Shown here: positions 1-7,651 of the stretch, piece by piece
Layout: each line of letters begins with the position of its first letter
Position numbering within the stretch: position 1 is the stretch's first letter
NCBI GenBank assembly: GCA_041569895.1
Contig: JBFFXF010000080.1
Span: forward strand, 1-28,096
Direction of reading: 5' to 3'
DNA: 28,096 nt
From: JBFFXF01 sp041569895
GTDB taxonomy: Bacteria > Planctomycetota > UBA8108 > JACQVS01
Translations under genes and position numbers: made by a program
The notes under the pieces: generated by a model
The model's input: only the letters and a program-made list of their open reading frames with translations
Told to the model about the DNA's origin: nothing
The model's database searches: none

Positions 1-175
1 GCTCATCCAGGACGATGGCGCGGTCGAACACGGCCCTGCCGAGACGCTTCATCGAACGCTCGATCGGTCGCACCGGCGGCCGGGGGGGGCCCCATCGAGG
101 GCCGGAGCCGCCGGCGGGAGCGAGCGGGAAGAGCGCGAGGAGCGCCAGCAGGGTCAGGGTGCGCGAGCGATTCAT
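1..175 (-). CDS. Exported protein of unknown function, N-terminal fragment
   Basis: An open frame on the minus strand starts with ATG at 175 and runs off the left edge after 58 codons. The product begins MNRSRTLTLLALLALFPLAP, a typical signal peptide (two basic residues, a leucine/alanine core, small residues near 20-24), followed by a proline/glycine-rich stretch and then a more ordinary sequence (RSMKRLGRAVFDRAIVLDE). No family can be named from this fragment. A 6-bp hairpin with a CGGA loop (199-214) lies in its leader, and a TATATT box near 227-232 on minus could be a -10 element. No good ribosome-binding site was found, so the start is tentative. Confidence 0.5.
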   Translation of the reverse strand, partial: MNRSRTLTLLALLALFPLAPAGGSGPRWGPPRPPVRPIERSMKRLGRAVFDRAIVLDE

Positions 176-242
176 GTCGGCGACTCGGGTGCGTGGTTGC
201 CCCGCGGACGGGGCGCGAGGTGGGAAATATACTGAAAAGAAA

Positions 243-282
243 GGGGACATTCTACTATTTGTCGGAAAAGTAGAATGTCCCC
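243..282. repeat. REP/MITE-like palindrome, possible terminator
   Basis: A perfect 14-bp inverted repeat, GGGGACATTCTACT at 243-256 and its complement at 269-282, encloses a 12-base loop. Its composition differs from the GC-rich surroundings. GGGGACATTCTACTTTT-type palindromes are familiar from memory as REP-like elements moved by RAYT/IS200-type Y1 transposases in environmental bacteria, but no transposase is present here. Read on the minus strand, the hairpin is followed by TTTCTTTT and lies 50 bp after the stop of the thioredoxin-like gene, so it could also end that transcript. Confidence 0.7.
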
Positions 283-331
283 GTCTACCGATAACTCGGC
301 AACCGTCCGGCTCGCGGTCGGTCCGCCGCGT

Positions 332-1300
332 CTACTCGTAGCCGAGCGTGCGGAGTTTCTCGATCGCCCGCTTGCGCGCCGTGGTGTCGGCAAACTTGCG
401 GCTCTTGGCGACTCGCTGGAGTATGCCGACGGCGTTCTTGGCCTTGCCGCTCGAGAGCAGGGACTCGGCCTGCGCCAGCATCGAGCCGGCCTGGATCTCC
501 GCCTTGATGGTCTTGTCCTTGAGCCAGGCCTTGCGCTTGTCGCTCGCCTTGTCGCCGATCTCGGTCCCCTTGAACATCTTCTCGAGGGACGCGAGGATCT
601 CGATGCCGTCGGCGTAGAACCCCTCCTTGGCGTACTCCTCGACCTCGACGAGCTTCTCGTTGCCGTACTGGTTGACCTTCTTCAGGGCGTCCTTCGCCGC
701 GGCCGCTCCCTCATCGCTCTTCGGCTTCTCGAGGTAGCGTTCGAGCTCGCTGATTCCGGAGGCGAACTGACCCCTGTTCAGCCTCGACTCCGCCTTCTTG
801 AGGTCATCGGGCAGCTCGAAGGTCGGAACGAGTCGCACCGACCGCAGGAGCTCCTCGATCTGGGAGTCCTTGAGGCTGTTCGGGTGCCCGTGCCAGACGA
901 TCTCCGACTTCGGGCTCACGAGCCACGCGTGGGGAATTCCACGCGTCTTGTAACCCGACGCGCCACCGAGCGCGATCAGGTAATTGATACCCTTCTCCTT
1001 GATAAAGGGCTCGACTTTGCTGGCCGGTTCGTCGGTCACGCCGACGATGGTCAATCCCTTCTTACCGTACTTGCTTTGCAGCTTGTTCAGGTGAGGGATT
1101 GCCGTGACACAGGGTCCTCACCACGTCGCCCATTTCTCGACGAGGATCACGCGACCCTGGAGTTTCTTCCAGTCGATCGGTGTCTTGCTGTTGAGCCATT
1201 TCGAGGGCTCGACCGGCGACGCCTTCTCGGCCACGGCGGTACCCAGACCGACCGGGACGAGAATCGCAGCCAGGAGAGCCAACCGAGCGCGATGCAGCAT
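332..1300 (-). CDS. TlpA/thioredoxin-like exported protein, candidate selenoprotein with in-frame UGA
   Basis: This is one continuous minus frame of 323 codons interrupted only by TGA at 1118-1120. Residues 1-24 look like a signal peptide with an AVA cleavage site. The thioredoxin fold follows: VEKWATW-(UGA)-GPC puts the UGA exactly where the first Cys of the WCxxC redox motif belongs (residue 61, second Cys at 64). It continues through TIVGVTDEP and the GIPHAWLV cis-proline loop to about residue 160. Residues 170-322 form a charged helical tail, TPR-like, ending KLRTLGYE. The start at 1300 was chosen because GAAAGGAG (1310-1317) sits 9 bases upstream; ATG 1321 would place that site inside the gene. 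The simplest reading is selenocysteine giving a UGPC redox centre. A nonsense mutation or sequencing error is the alternative; if translation stops, only a 60-residue stub is made. Likely role: periplasmic thiol-disulfide or peroxide chemistry. Confidence 0.72.
1090..1122 (-). promoter_or_regulatory. Candidate SECIS-like hairpin spanning the UGA codon
   Basis: In the mRNA, GGUGAGG (1116-1122, containing the UGA) pairs perfectly with CCUCACC (1090-1096). The 19 bases between them can form a weak inner helix CUGU/ACGG with a GUC apical loop. In E. coli fdhF the UGA lies low in a hairpin of similar size with a GGUCU-type loop. Here the distance from the UGA to the loop (about 9 bases) is shorter than usual for bacterial SECIS elements, so the fold is suggestive rather than convincing. 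Confidence 0.35.
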
Positions 1301-1612
1301 GTTCGGATGCTCCTTTCTCATGGACTCTTACCGGGACCGCCCCCGACGTTGTCCCTGCCACTTTAAACAACCGATGGCGGCGAAGGGAGCGAAAAATCAC
1401 CGATTTCTCCCCGCGGTTCCGGCAGCGCGCGGCTCATCCGGCGACCGCGGGACATGGCGTGTCGCCTTGCCGGCGCCGCGCGCGCCGGATCAACGAGGGG
1501 TCGCCCGGTGAGGTCATTTTCGGGTTGCGTTTTCCTCGTCGCCTTTGTTAGTTGAATCGAGGTTGGCGGAGTTCTCGAGAACCGGTCTTCATCCAGCTTT
1601 CGGTTTCCGAGC
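1301..1612. other. Divergent spacer between thioredoxin-like gene and kinase
   Basis: This 312-bp stretch must carry the promoters of two divergent genes. It holds the GAAAGGAG ribosome-binding site of the minus-strand gene (1310-1317) and some AT-richer patches (around 1363-1370 and 1515-1560). No pair of -35/-10 boxes stands out, and no convincing gene or RNA was seen. Confidence 0.4.
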
Positions 1613-2569
1613 GTGCGACACGAGCGCTACAAGGTCGGCGACCTCATCCGCGGTGACCACCGGGTGCTCGCGGTGCACCGCGGGCACTTCGGGCGCGTCT
1701 ATATCTGCCGGCAGGACCTGCCGGGCGGCAACGCCGTCTACAAGGCGATCAAGACCTTTCGCCAGGGCAACGTGCAGATCTCGCGCGGGCTCTTCGACCG
1801 CGAGCTCGCCTACTGGGTGCAGCTCCCGCACCACCCGAACGTCGTCCAGGCGAAGGACGCCGACACGGTGCAGAAGTTCCTGGTGCTCGAGTTCGTGTGC
1901 GGGCCCAACCTCCGCGACGTGGCCGACCACAGCCCCCTCTGGCCGGCGCACTTCCTGCGCTGGGCGCGCGAGATCGCGGCCGGTCTGCGGTTTCTCCACG
2001 TCGAGAACAACTTCATCCACCGCGATCTGCGGCCGGCGAACATCCTCATCGACATACCGAGCAAGCTGACGGCGAAGATCTCGGACCTCGGAATCGGCAA
2101 GCCCTTCGATCCCGGCGCGGCGGCGAACACCGTGATCGGCACGTTCAACTACATGGCCCCCGAGGTCTTCTACGGGAAGACCGACTTCCGATCGGACATC
2201 TTCTCGTTCGGCGCGACGCTCTACTACATGGCGACCGGCCGCTACGCCGTGCCGCGCTCGACCAGCGAGATGCGGAGGATCACGCCGCTCGCCGATTTCT
2301 GCCCGGGGAGTCCGGACCAGATCTCCGACGTCATTCTGCGCTGTCTCGATCGGGAGCCCGATGGGCGGTACGGCTCGATCGCCGACGTCGTCGCGGAGCT
2401 CGCGCGCGCCGAGGAGTGGCCGACGAGCCTGCCGTATCGGCTCTGCGAGACGCACGACTACCGCTTCTACGCCGAGTCGATCACCGTGCACTGTCCCTTC
2501 TGCCGCTGGGCGCACGAGTTCCACACGCTCGAGGAGAGGCTCGACCGGCTGATCGCCGAGACCGGCTGA
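1613..2569 (+). CDS. Ser/Thr protein kinase (Hanks type), cytoplasmic
   Basis: The 318-residue product is almost entirely a protein kinase domain. Visible motifs are the nucleotide loop RGHFGRVY (23-30), the ATP-anchoring Lys in YKAIK (K47), a Glu at about 64, catalytic loop HRDLRPAN (136-143), DLG in place of DFG (158-160), APE (182-184) and SDIFSFG (194-200). The usual Lys of HRDLKxxN is Arg, a conservative change, so activity is expected. There is no membrane segment or extracellular sensor, unlike PknB-type kinases. The C-terminus carries CPFCRW (294-299), half of a possible zinc ribbon. The start is GTG at 1613 with a weak ribosome site; no better upstream start exists in frame. It is convergent with the PLP enzyme (12-bp gap), and no phosphatase or FHA partner is next to it. 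Confidence 0.9.
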   Translation: MRHERYKVGDLIRGDHRVLAVHRGHFGRVYICRQDLPGGNAVYKAIKTFRQGNVQISRGLFDRELAYWVQLPHHPNVVQAKDADTVQKFLVLEFVCGPNLRDVADHSPLWPAHFLRWAREIAAGLRFLHVENNFIHRDLRPANILIDIPSKLTAKISDLGIGKPFDPGAAANTVIGTFNYMAPEVFYGKTDFRSDIFSFGATLYYMATGRYAVPRSTSEMRRITPLADFCPGSPDQISDVILRCLDREPDGRYGSIADVVAELARAEEWPTSLPYRLCETHDYRFYAESITVHCPFCRWAHEFHTLEERLDRLIAETG

Positions 2570-2581
2570 TCGCGACCGGCG

Positions 2582-3928
2582 TCAGCGCGCCGCGGCGATG
2601 CAGACCTCCAGGATGTCGAGCGCCCGATCGAGGTCGGCGCGCTCGATGGTCAGCGGCGGCATCAGCGTCAGGACGTTTCCCATCGACACCTTGAAGCTGA
2701 GCCCGCGCTCCAGGGCCCGGTACATCACCAGCTCCGCTTCTCGCGTGGCGCGCTCGCCGGTCGAGCGATCGCGGATGAGCTCGACGCCGAGGAGCAGTCC
2801 GAGCCCGCGGACGTCGCCGACGAGCGGATGGCGGTCGCGCCAGCCGCGCATCCGCGACAGCGCCGCCTCGCCGAGCTCGCGCGCTCGATCGACGAGGCCC
2901 TCGGACTCGATCACGTCGATCGTCGCCAGCGCCGCGGCGCACGCGACGGGGCTCTTCTCGTGCGTGTAGTGCCCGAGCGCCCGATCGGGGGCGACGTCGA
3001 GGTCCCTTCTCGCGATCAGCGCGGCGAGGGGAAAGACGCCGCCGCCGAGCCCCTTGCCGATGACCAGCACGTCCGGCGTCACGCCGTAGTGCTCGCACGT
3101 GAACATGCAGCCCGTGCGACCGAGGCAGTGGGGGATCTCGTCGAGAATCAGCAAGGCCCCGTGGCGGTCGCAGGCGCTCCGGATGACGCGCCAGTAGTCG
3201 GGCGGCGGGATGAGCGGCGTGCTTCGCACGGTCTCCGCGACCACCGCGGCGACGTCGCCCTCCTTCTCGAGGACGTAGTCGACGTACTCCGCGCATTGCA
3301 GCGTGCACTCGCCCCCGCACCCGAACGGACAGTGCAGCGCGTCCGGCGGCGGCACGTGCTCCGCGCCGGGGAGGAGCGGTCCGGCGTCGCGGCGAAAGAT
3401 CGCCTCGCCGCCGATGGAGATCACGTCGAGCGATGCGCCGTGGAACGAATCCCACATCGAGATGGTCTTGAACCGCCCGGTCGCGGCCCGTGCGAGCTTC
3501 AACGCCATGCCGACCGCCGTCGTGCCGCCGGGCGCGAGGAGGACCTTTCCCAGGTCGCCGGGCGCCAGCGTCGCCAGCCTGCGGGCGAGCTCGATGGCGG
3601 GCTCGTTGGTGTAGCGGCGCGGACAGAACGGCAGCGCGTCGAGCTGCTCGACGATCGCTCGCTTGACCTTCGGGTGGCCGAACCCGACCTGGTGGACGCC
3701 GTTGCCGTGGAAGTCGAGGAAGCGGCGTCCGGAGAGGTCCTCGATCTCGCTCCCCGCGCAGCCGCGAAGCACGTTGAGGCAGGGCGAGGAGAGCGATTGG
3801 TGGAGGAACCAGCGTGCGTCCTCGTCGAGCAAACGGCGGGTCTCGGAGTCGACGTGCTCCTCGAGCCAGCGTTTTCGATTCGGCGAGGTGTTCAGGTCGC
3901 CTTCGGAGAGGAGATCGTCGGGCATCAT
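2582..3928 (-). CDS. Class-III PLP-dependent aminotransferase family, possibly a hydroxy-aminoethylphosphonate ammonia-lyase
   Basis: The 448-residue product has the class-III aminotransferase layout: substrate loop and FHGNGVHQVGFGHP near 73-86, phosphate-binding APGGTTAVGMA (132-142), LDEIPHCLGRTG (262-273) with the Asp that contacts the pyridine nitrogen, and the Schiff-base Lys in IGKGLGGG (K292). The N-terminal GDLNTSPNRKRW and the block CPFGCGGECTLQC followed by YVLEKEGDVAAVVAE recall the PbfA-like lyases of aminoethylphosphonate breakdown; this is from memory and uncertain, and no other phosphonate gene lies nearby. C200, C204, C208 and C212 are spaced every fourth residue and may bind a metal or form disulfides. 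It lies 16 bp after the CBS gene on the same strand, so it probably shares the kor transcript. Confidence 0.82.
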   Translation of the reverse strand: MMPDDLLSEGDLNTSPNRKRWLEEHVDSETRRLLDEDARWFLHQSLSSPCLNVLRGCAGSEIEDLSGRRFLDFHGNGVHQVGFGHPKVKRAIVEQLDALPFCPRRYTNEPAIELARRLATLAPGDLGKVLLAPGGTTAVGMALKLARAATGRFKTISMWDSFHGASLDVISIGGEAIFRRDAGPLLPGAEHVPPPDALHCPFGCGGECTLQCAEYVDYVLEKEGDVAAVVAETVRSTPLIPPPDYWRVIRSACDRHGALLILDEIPHCLGRTGCMFTCEHYGVTPDVLVIGKGLGGGVFPLAALIARRDLDVAPDRALGHYTHEKSPVACAAALATIDVIESEGLVDRARELGEAALSRMRGWRDRHPLVGDVRGLGLLLGVELIRDRSTGERATREAELVMYRALERGLSFKVSMGNVLTLMPPLTIERADLDRALDILEVCIAAAR

Positions 3929-3944
3929 CCCCGCCGTGAGTGGA

Positions 3945-4451
3945 TCACGCCGACAGCGCGTTCTCCGTGATGTAGCGCAGGATGCCGCGGATCGACACGA
4001 AACCCACCGGCTTCCCGCCCTCGAGGATCGGAACGTGACGGTAGCCGCCGACCGACATCAGGTTGAGCGCGTGCGCGATCGAGTCGTCCTCCTCGAGCCC
4101 CTGCGGGTTCGAGGTCATGACGTCCTTGAGCTTGACGCGGGAAAGGTCGACATCACCGTCGGTCGCCTTCACCAGGAGGTCCTTCTCCGTGAAGATGCCG
4201 ACGAGCTCGCCGTCGTCGATGACGAGGACGCTGCCGTAGCGAAACTTCCGCATGAGCGTCACCGCCTTGAGTACCGAATCGCTCTTCTTCAGGACGATCG
4301 GCTTGACGGCATTCAGCTGCGAAAGCGGGTCCTTCAGAATGATCTCGTGCAGGCGGCTCTTCTCCGGGCTCGGGAGGTCGAGGTACTCGAGGCTCTTGAG
4401 GTCTTCCTCCGAGTAGTACCACGCCGAGCTGTTCCCGGGATTGTTCGCCAT
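3945..4451 (-). CDS. CBS-pair domain protein downstream of korB
   Basis: The 168-residue product is two CBS motifs after a short helical lead. The first spans about 50-105 (PIVLKKSDSVLKAVTLM, GSVLVID, GELVGIFTEKDLL) and the second about 112-165 (VMTSNP, GYRHVPIL, PVGFVSIRGILRYI). CBS pairs bind adenosine nucleotides and act as energy sensors. The start at 4451 is set by GAGGAGG at 4457-4463, five bases away; a longer frame up to 4529 exists but has no such site. It sits 84 bp after korB and 16 bp before the PLP enzyme. It resembles the CBS protein at the head of the operon (both have GGYRHVP), so the two may be paralogues that sense charge for the oxidoreductase. That role is inference. Confidence 0.88.
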   Translation of the reverse strand: MANNPGNSSAWYYSEEDLKSLEYLDLPSPEKSRLHEIILKDPLSQLNAVKPIVLKKSDSVLKAVTLMRKFRYGSVLVIDDGELVGIFTEKDLLVKATDGDVDLSRVKLKDVMTSNPQGLEEDDSIAHALNLMSVGGYRHVPILEGGKPVGFVSIRGILRYITENALSA

Positions 4452-4456
4452 GTCAG

Positions 4457-4463
4457 CCTCCTC
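4457..4463 (-). promoter_or_regulatory. Ribosome-binding site fixing the CBS protein start
   Basis: GAGGAGG on the minus strand lies five bases before ATG 4451. It argues for the 168-residue product rather than the longer one starting at 4529. Confidence 0.7.
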
Positions 4464-4535
4464 GGGTCTCGTTCTTCCCGTCGTCTCCGGGGGCGTCGCC
4501 GCGCGCTTCCCGCGCTTTCGGGGCGACACGCACTG

Positions 4536-5606
4536 TCACTTCGTGACCTCCCACGTGTCGCCGGCGGAGAGCACCGCGGCGAGGTCGCCCTCGCCGAACT
4601 GCTTCGTGGCCTGCTCGATCTGATCCTCGAGCATCTCCTCATAGGTGGGACGCTCGACGGAGCGGAAGACCCCGAGTGGCACGGGCAGGTCGCCCTCGCC
4701 CATCTGGCTCAGCAGGTAGGCGAGTGTCGCCGACGGCGCCTTTTCGTCGTGAACGAGAATCTGGGACTCGTCGACCTCGTTCCGGTTGACGACCCTGGTC
4801 TGCAGGCCGTTCTTGCCGCCCTGGAGGATGACCGTCCGATCACGCTCCTTGCCGAAGATGAGCGGCTTGCCGTGCTCGAGCTGGAGGGTCTTCTCCGGCC
4901 GCACGGCGCGGTCCGCAAACGAGGAGAACGCCCCATCGTTGAAGACGTTGCAGTTCTGGAAAATCTCCACGAAAGCCGCGCCCTTGTGAAGGGCCGCCCG
5001 CCTGAAGATCTCCTGGAGACTCTTCGAGTCGGTGTCGATCGCGCGCGCGACGAAGGTCGCCTCGGCGGCGATGGCGACGCAGAGCGGGTTGATCGGCTGC
5101 TCGATCGTCCCGAACGGGCTCGACTTGGTCTTCTTGCCGAGCTCCGACGTCGGCGAGTACTGACCCTTGGTCAACCCGTAGATGCGGTTGTTGAAGAGGA
5201 TGATCTTGATGTCCAGGTTGCGTCGCAGGCAGTGCAGCAGATGGTTCCCGCCGATGCTCAGCCCGTCGCCGTCGCCGGTGACCACCCAGACCTGCAGCTT
5301 CGGATTGCTGATCTTGACGCCGCTCGCGATGGTCGGTGCGCGGCCGTGGATGCTGTGGAAACCGTACGTGTTCATGTAGTACGGGAATCGGCTCGAGCAG
5401 CCGATCCCGGAGATGAACACGACGTTCTCTCGCGGCACGTCGAGCTCCTTGCAGATGTCCGGCATCGCCTTCTGCATCTGTGCCAGAATCGAATAGTCCC
5501 CGCAGCCGGGACACCACCTGACGATCTGGTCCGATGTGAAATCGTCGCGGGTGTATGTTGGAAGCTCGATCATCTCGGACCCGGAACGGGTAGCAGCACT
5601 GCTCAT
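4536..5606 (-). CDS. korB: 2-oxoacid:ferredoxin oxidoreductase, beta subunit
   Basis: The 356-residue product carries the thiamine diphosphate module of the 2-oxoacid:ferredoxin oxidoreductases, which oxidise 2-oxoglutarate or a related 2-oxoacid to an acyl-CoA and reduce ferredoxin. RWCPGCGD (31-37) is the N-terminal signature, with C32 and C35 (and C70) as likely ligands of the 4Fe-4S cluster. SGIGCSSR (66-73) and HSIHGRAPTIASG (84-96) match the family. GDGDGLSIGGNH (111-122) to NN (139-140) is the ThDP/Mg2+ motif. Length fits KorB-type beta subunits. It follows korA by 54 bp on the same strand and forms the complex with it. Substrate cannot be fixed from sequence alone; 2-oxoglutarate is the usual one for this two-subunit type. 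Cytoplasmic. Confidence 0.94.
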   Translation of the reverse strand: MSSAATRSGSEMIELPTYTRDDFTSDQIVRWCPGCGDYSILAQMQKAMPDICKELDVPRENVVFISGIGCSSRFPYYMNTYGFHSIHGRAPTIASGVKISNPKLQVWVVTGDGDGLSIGGNHLLHCLRRNLDIKIILFNNRIYGLTKGQYSPTSELGKKTKSSPFGTIEQPINPLCVAIAAEATFVARAIDTDSKSLQEIFRRAALHKGAAFVEIFQNCNVFNDGAFSSFADRAVRPEKTLQLEHGKPLIFGKERDRTVILQGGKNGLQTRVVNRNEVDESQILVHDEKAPSATLAYLLSQMGEGDLPVPLGVFRSVERPTYEEMLEDQIEQATKQFGEGDLAAVLSAGDTWEVTK

Positions 5607-5660
5607 TTCTCGACCTTTACAGTACGTGCCTCGTACTTGCTCACGTGCTTCTCGACCAAC

Positions 5661-7607
5661 TCAGAGCATCTCCTCGATCCGCTGCTCGATCTCCGCGATC
5701 TTGAACGGCTGGCCCTGCACCTTGTTGAGGCCCTGCGCGTCGATCAGATAGCGCGCCCTCAGCAGCATGCTGAGCTGGCCGCTGTTGAGCTCCGGAACGA
5801 GAACCTTCTCGTATCGCTTGAGGACGTTCTCGATGTTCTTCGGGAACGGGTTGAGGTAGCGAAGGTGGGCCGCGGCGACCGACGCCCCGCGGCGCTGGAC
5901 GCGCTCCACCGCCGAGCGGATCGCGCCGGCCGTGCTTCCCCAGCCGATGACCAGCAAGTCGCCCTCGCTCGGTCCGAAGACCTGGAGCGGCGCGATGTCG
6001 TCGGCTATGCGAGCCACCTTCTCGGCGCGCACCTTGACCATGTGCTCGTGGTTCACCGGGTCGTAGCTGACGTTGCCGGAGATGTCCTCCTTCTCGAGAC
6101 CGCCGACGCGGGGCTCGAGACCGGGTGTCCCGGGGATGGCCCACGGGCGCGCGAGCGTCTTCTCGTCGCGCCGGTACGGCTGGAAGCCGTCGCGATCATT
6201 CCAGAACGTCACGTCGATCTTCGGCAGCTCGTTGAGGTCCGGGATCCTCCACGGCTCGGAGCCGTTGGCGATGTACCCGTCCGAAAGGAAGAAGACCGGC
6301 ACCATGTACCTGGTGGCGATGCGGAACGCCTCGATCGCCATCTGGAAGCAGTCGGCCGGGCTCGCCGGGGCGATGATCGCCACCGGTGATTCGCCGTTTC
6401 GCCCGTAGAGCGCCTGCAGCAGGTCCGCCTGCTCCGTCTTCGTCGGCAGGCCCGGCGACGGGCCGCCGCGCTGGATGTTCGAGATCACGACCGGCAGCTC
6501 GGCCATCACGGCGAGGCCGATCGCCTCGGTCTTCAGCGCCACGCCGGGGCCGCTGGTTCCGGTGAGCCCGAGGCAGCCGGCGAACGACGCGCCGATGGCG
6601 GCGCCGATGGCAGCGATCTCGTCCTCGGCCTGGAACGTCCGCACGCCGAAGTTCCTCAGACGTGAAAGCTCGTGCAGGATGTCGCTTGCCGGCGTGATCG
6701 GATAGGACCCGTAGAAGAGCGGCAGGCCGGCGAGCTTCGAGGCCGCGACGAAGCCGAGCGCCGTCGCCTCGTTGCCGCTGATGCGGCGGTACGTTCCCGG
6801 CGGCAGCGTCGCCTTCTTGACGCGGAACTGACTGGCGAAGATCTCCGTGGTCAGCGCGTAGTTGTAGCCGGCCTGCACGGCAAGCGAGTTCGCCTCGGCC
6901 ATCTGCGGGCGCTTCTTGCCGAACGTCTGCTCGATGCGGTGCGTCAGCTTCTCGACCGAGCGGTCGTAGAGCCAGGCGATGAGGCCGAGCGTGAACATGT
7001 TCTTGCAGAGTGTCGCCTGCTTCTTCGTCAGGCCGGTCGACTTCACCGCCTCGTAGGTGAGGTTGGTGATCGGGACCGAGAATACCTGGTATCCCTCGAG
7101 CGTCCCGTCCTTGCGCGGGTCCTCGGCGATCGCCGCCTTCTTGAAGTTGAGGTCGGTGAATGAGTCCTCGTTGAGCACGACGACGCCGCCCTCCACGAGG
7201 TCGCGGAGGTGGACCTTCAGCGCGGCCGGATTCATCGCGACCAGCACCTCGGGACGGTCTCCGGGCGTGTGGATGTCGTAGGAGCTGAAGTTGAGCTGGA
7301 AGCTGCTGACGCCCGGGAGCGTGCCGGCGGGGGCCCGGATCTCCGCGGGGAAGTCCGGCAGCGTGCTGATGTCGTTGCCGAGAACCGCGGAGTTGTGCGT
7401 GAACAGCGCGCCCGTGACCTGGATGCCGTCGCCCGAGTCACCGGCGAAGCGAATGATGACGTTCTCGACTTCCCGGATTCTCGGTGCGACGGTGCTCGAA
7501 TCCTGAACCGAAGTGTCAACTCCCATGGCGGTCGTCGTGTCCTCCGTTAGCCTCTCGGGGGGCTTTTGCCGCGTTTTTTCGCTCGTGGGGTTCGTGCCAT
7601 TCTCCAT
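5661..7607 (-). CDS. korA: 2-oxoacid:ferredoxin oxidoreductase, fused gamma-alpha subunit
   Basis: The 648-residue product is the gamma and alpha domains in one chain, the usual KorA form. The N-terminal gamma domain starts at about 50 with RFAGDSGDGIQVTG and runs to about 235. The alpha (pyrimidine-binding) domain starts near 280 with GNEATALGFVAASKL and has YPITPAS (302-308), FQAEDEIAAIGAAIGASFAG and TGTSGPG. The C-terminal transketolase-like part contains GWGSTAGAI and ends KIAEIEQRIEEML. It pairs with the beta subunit just downstream. The start is uncertain: ATG 7607 follows a weak AGGGA, while an internal ATG at 7526 (MGVDTSVQ) has GGAGG but 14 bases away; the first 27 residues lack family features and may not be translated. 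No ferredoxin or delta subunit gene is present in the window. Confidence 0.94.
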   Translation of the reverse strand: MENGTNPTSEKTRQKPPERLTEDTTTAMGVDTSVQDSSTVAPRIREVENVIIRFAGDSGDGIQVTGALFTHNSAVLGNDISTLPDFPAEIRAPAGTLPGVSSFQLNFSSYDIHTPGDRPEVLVAMNPAALKVHLRDLVEGGVVVLNEDSFTDLNFKKAAIAEDPRKDGTLEGYQVFSVPITNLTYEAVKSTGLTKKQATLCKNMFTLGLIAWLYDRSVEKLTHRIEQTFGKKRPQMAEANSLAVQAGYNYALTTEIFASQFRVKKATLPPGTYRRISGNEATALGFVAASKLAGLPLFYGSYPITPASDILHELSRLRNFGVRTFQAEDEIAAIGAAIGASFAGCLGLTGTSGPGVALKTEAIGLAVMAELPVVISNIQRGGPSPGLPTKTEQADLLQALYGRNGESPVAIIAPASPADCFQMAIEAFRIATRYMVPVFFLSDGYIANGSEPWRIPDLNELPKIDVTFWNDRDGFQPYRRDEKTLARPWAIPGTPGLEPRVGGLEKEDISGNVSYDPVNHEHMVKVRAEKVARIADDIAPLQVFGPSEGDLLVIGWGSTAGAIRSAVERVQRRGASVAAAHLRYLNPFPKNIENVLKRYEKVLVPELNSGQLSMLLRARYLIDAQGLNKVQGQPFKIAEIEQRIEEML

Positions 7608-7651
7608 CGTCGCGATGTCCCTGTCCGCCGCCCCGGACCTGCCTCGGTGGG

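Noticed and set aside
275..1366. Long plus-strand frame opposite the thioredoxin-like gene
   Set aside because: It is the antisense shadow of a clearly real protein and has no recognised domain.
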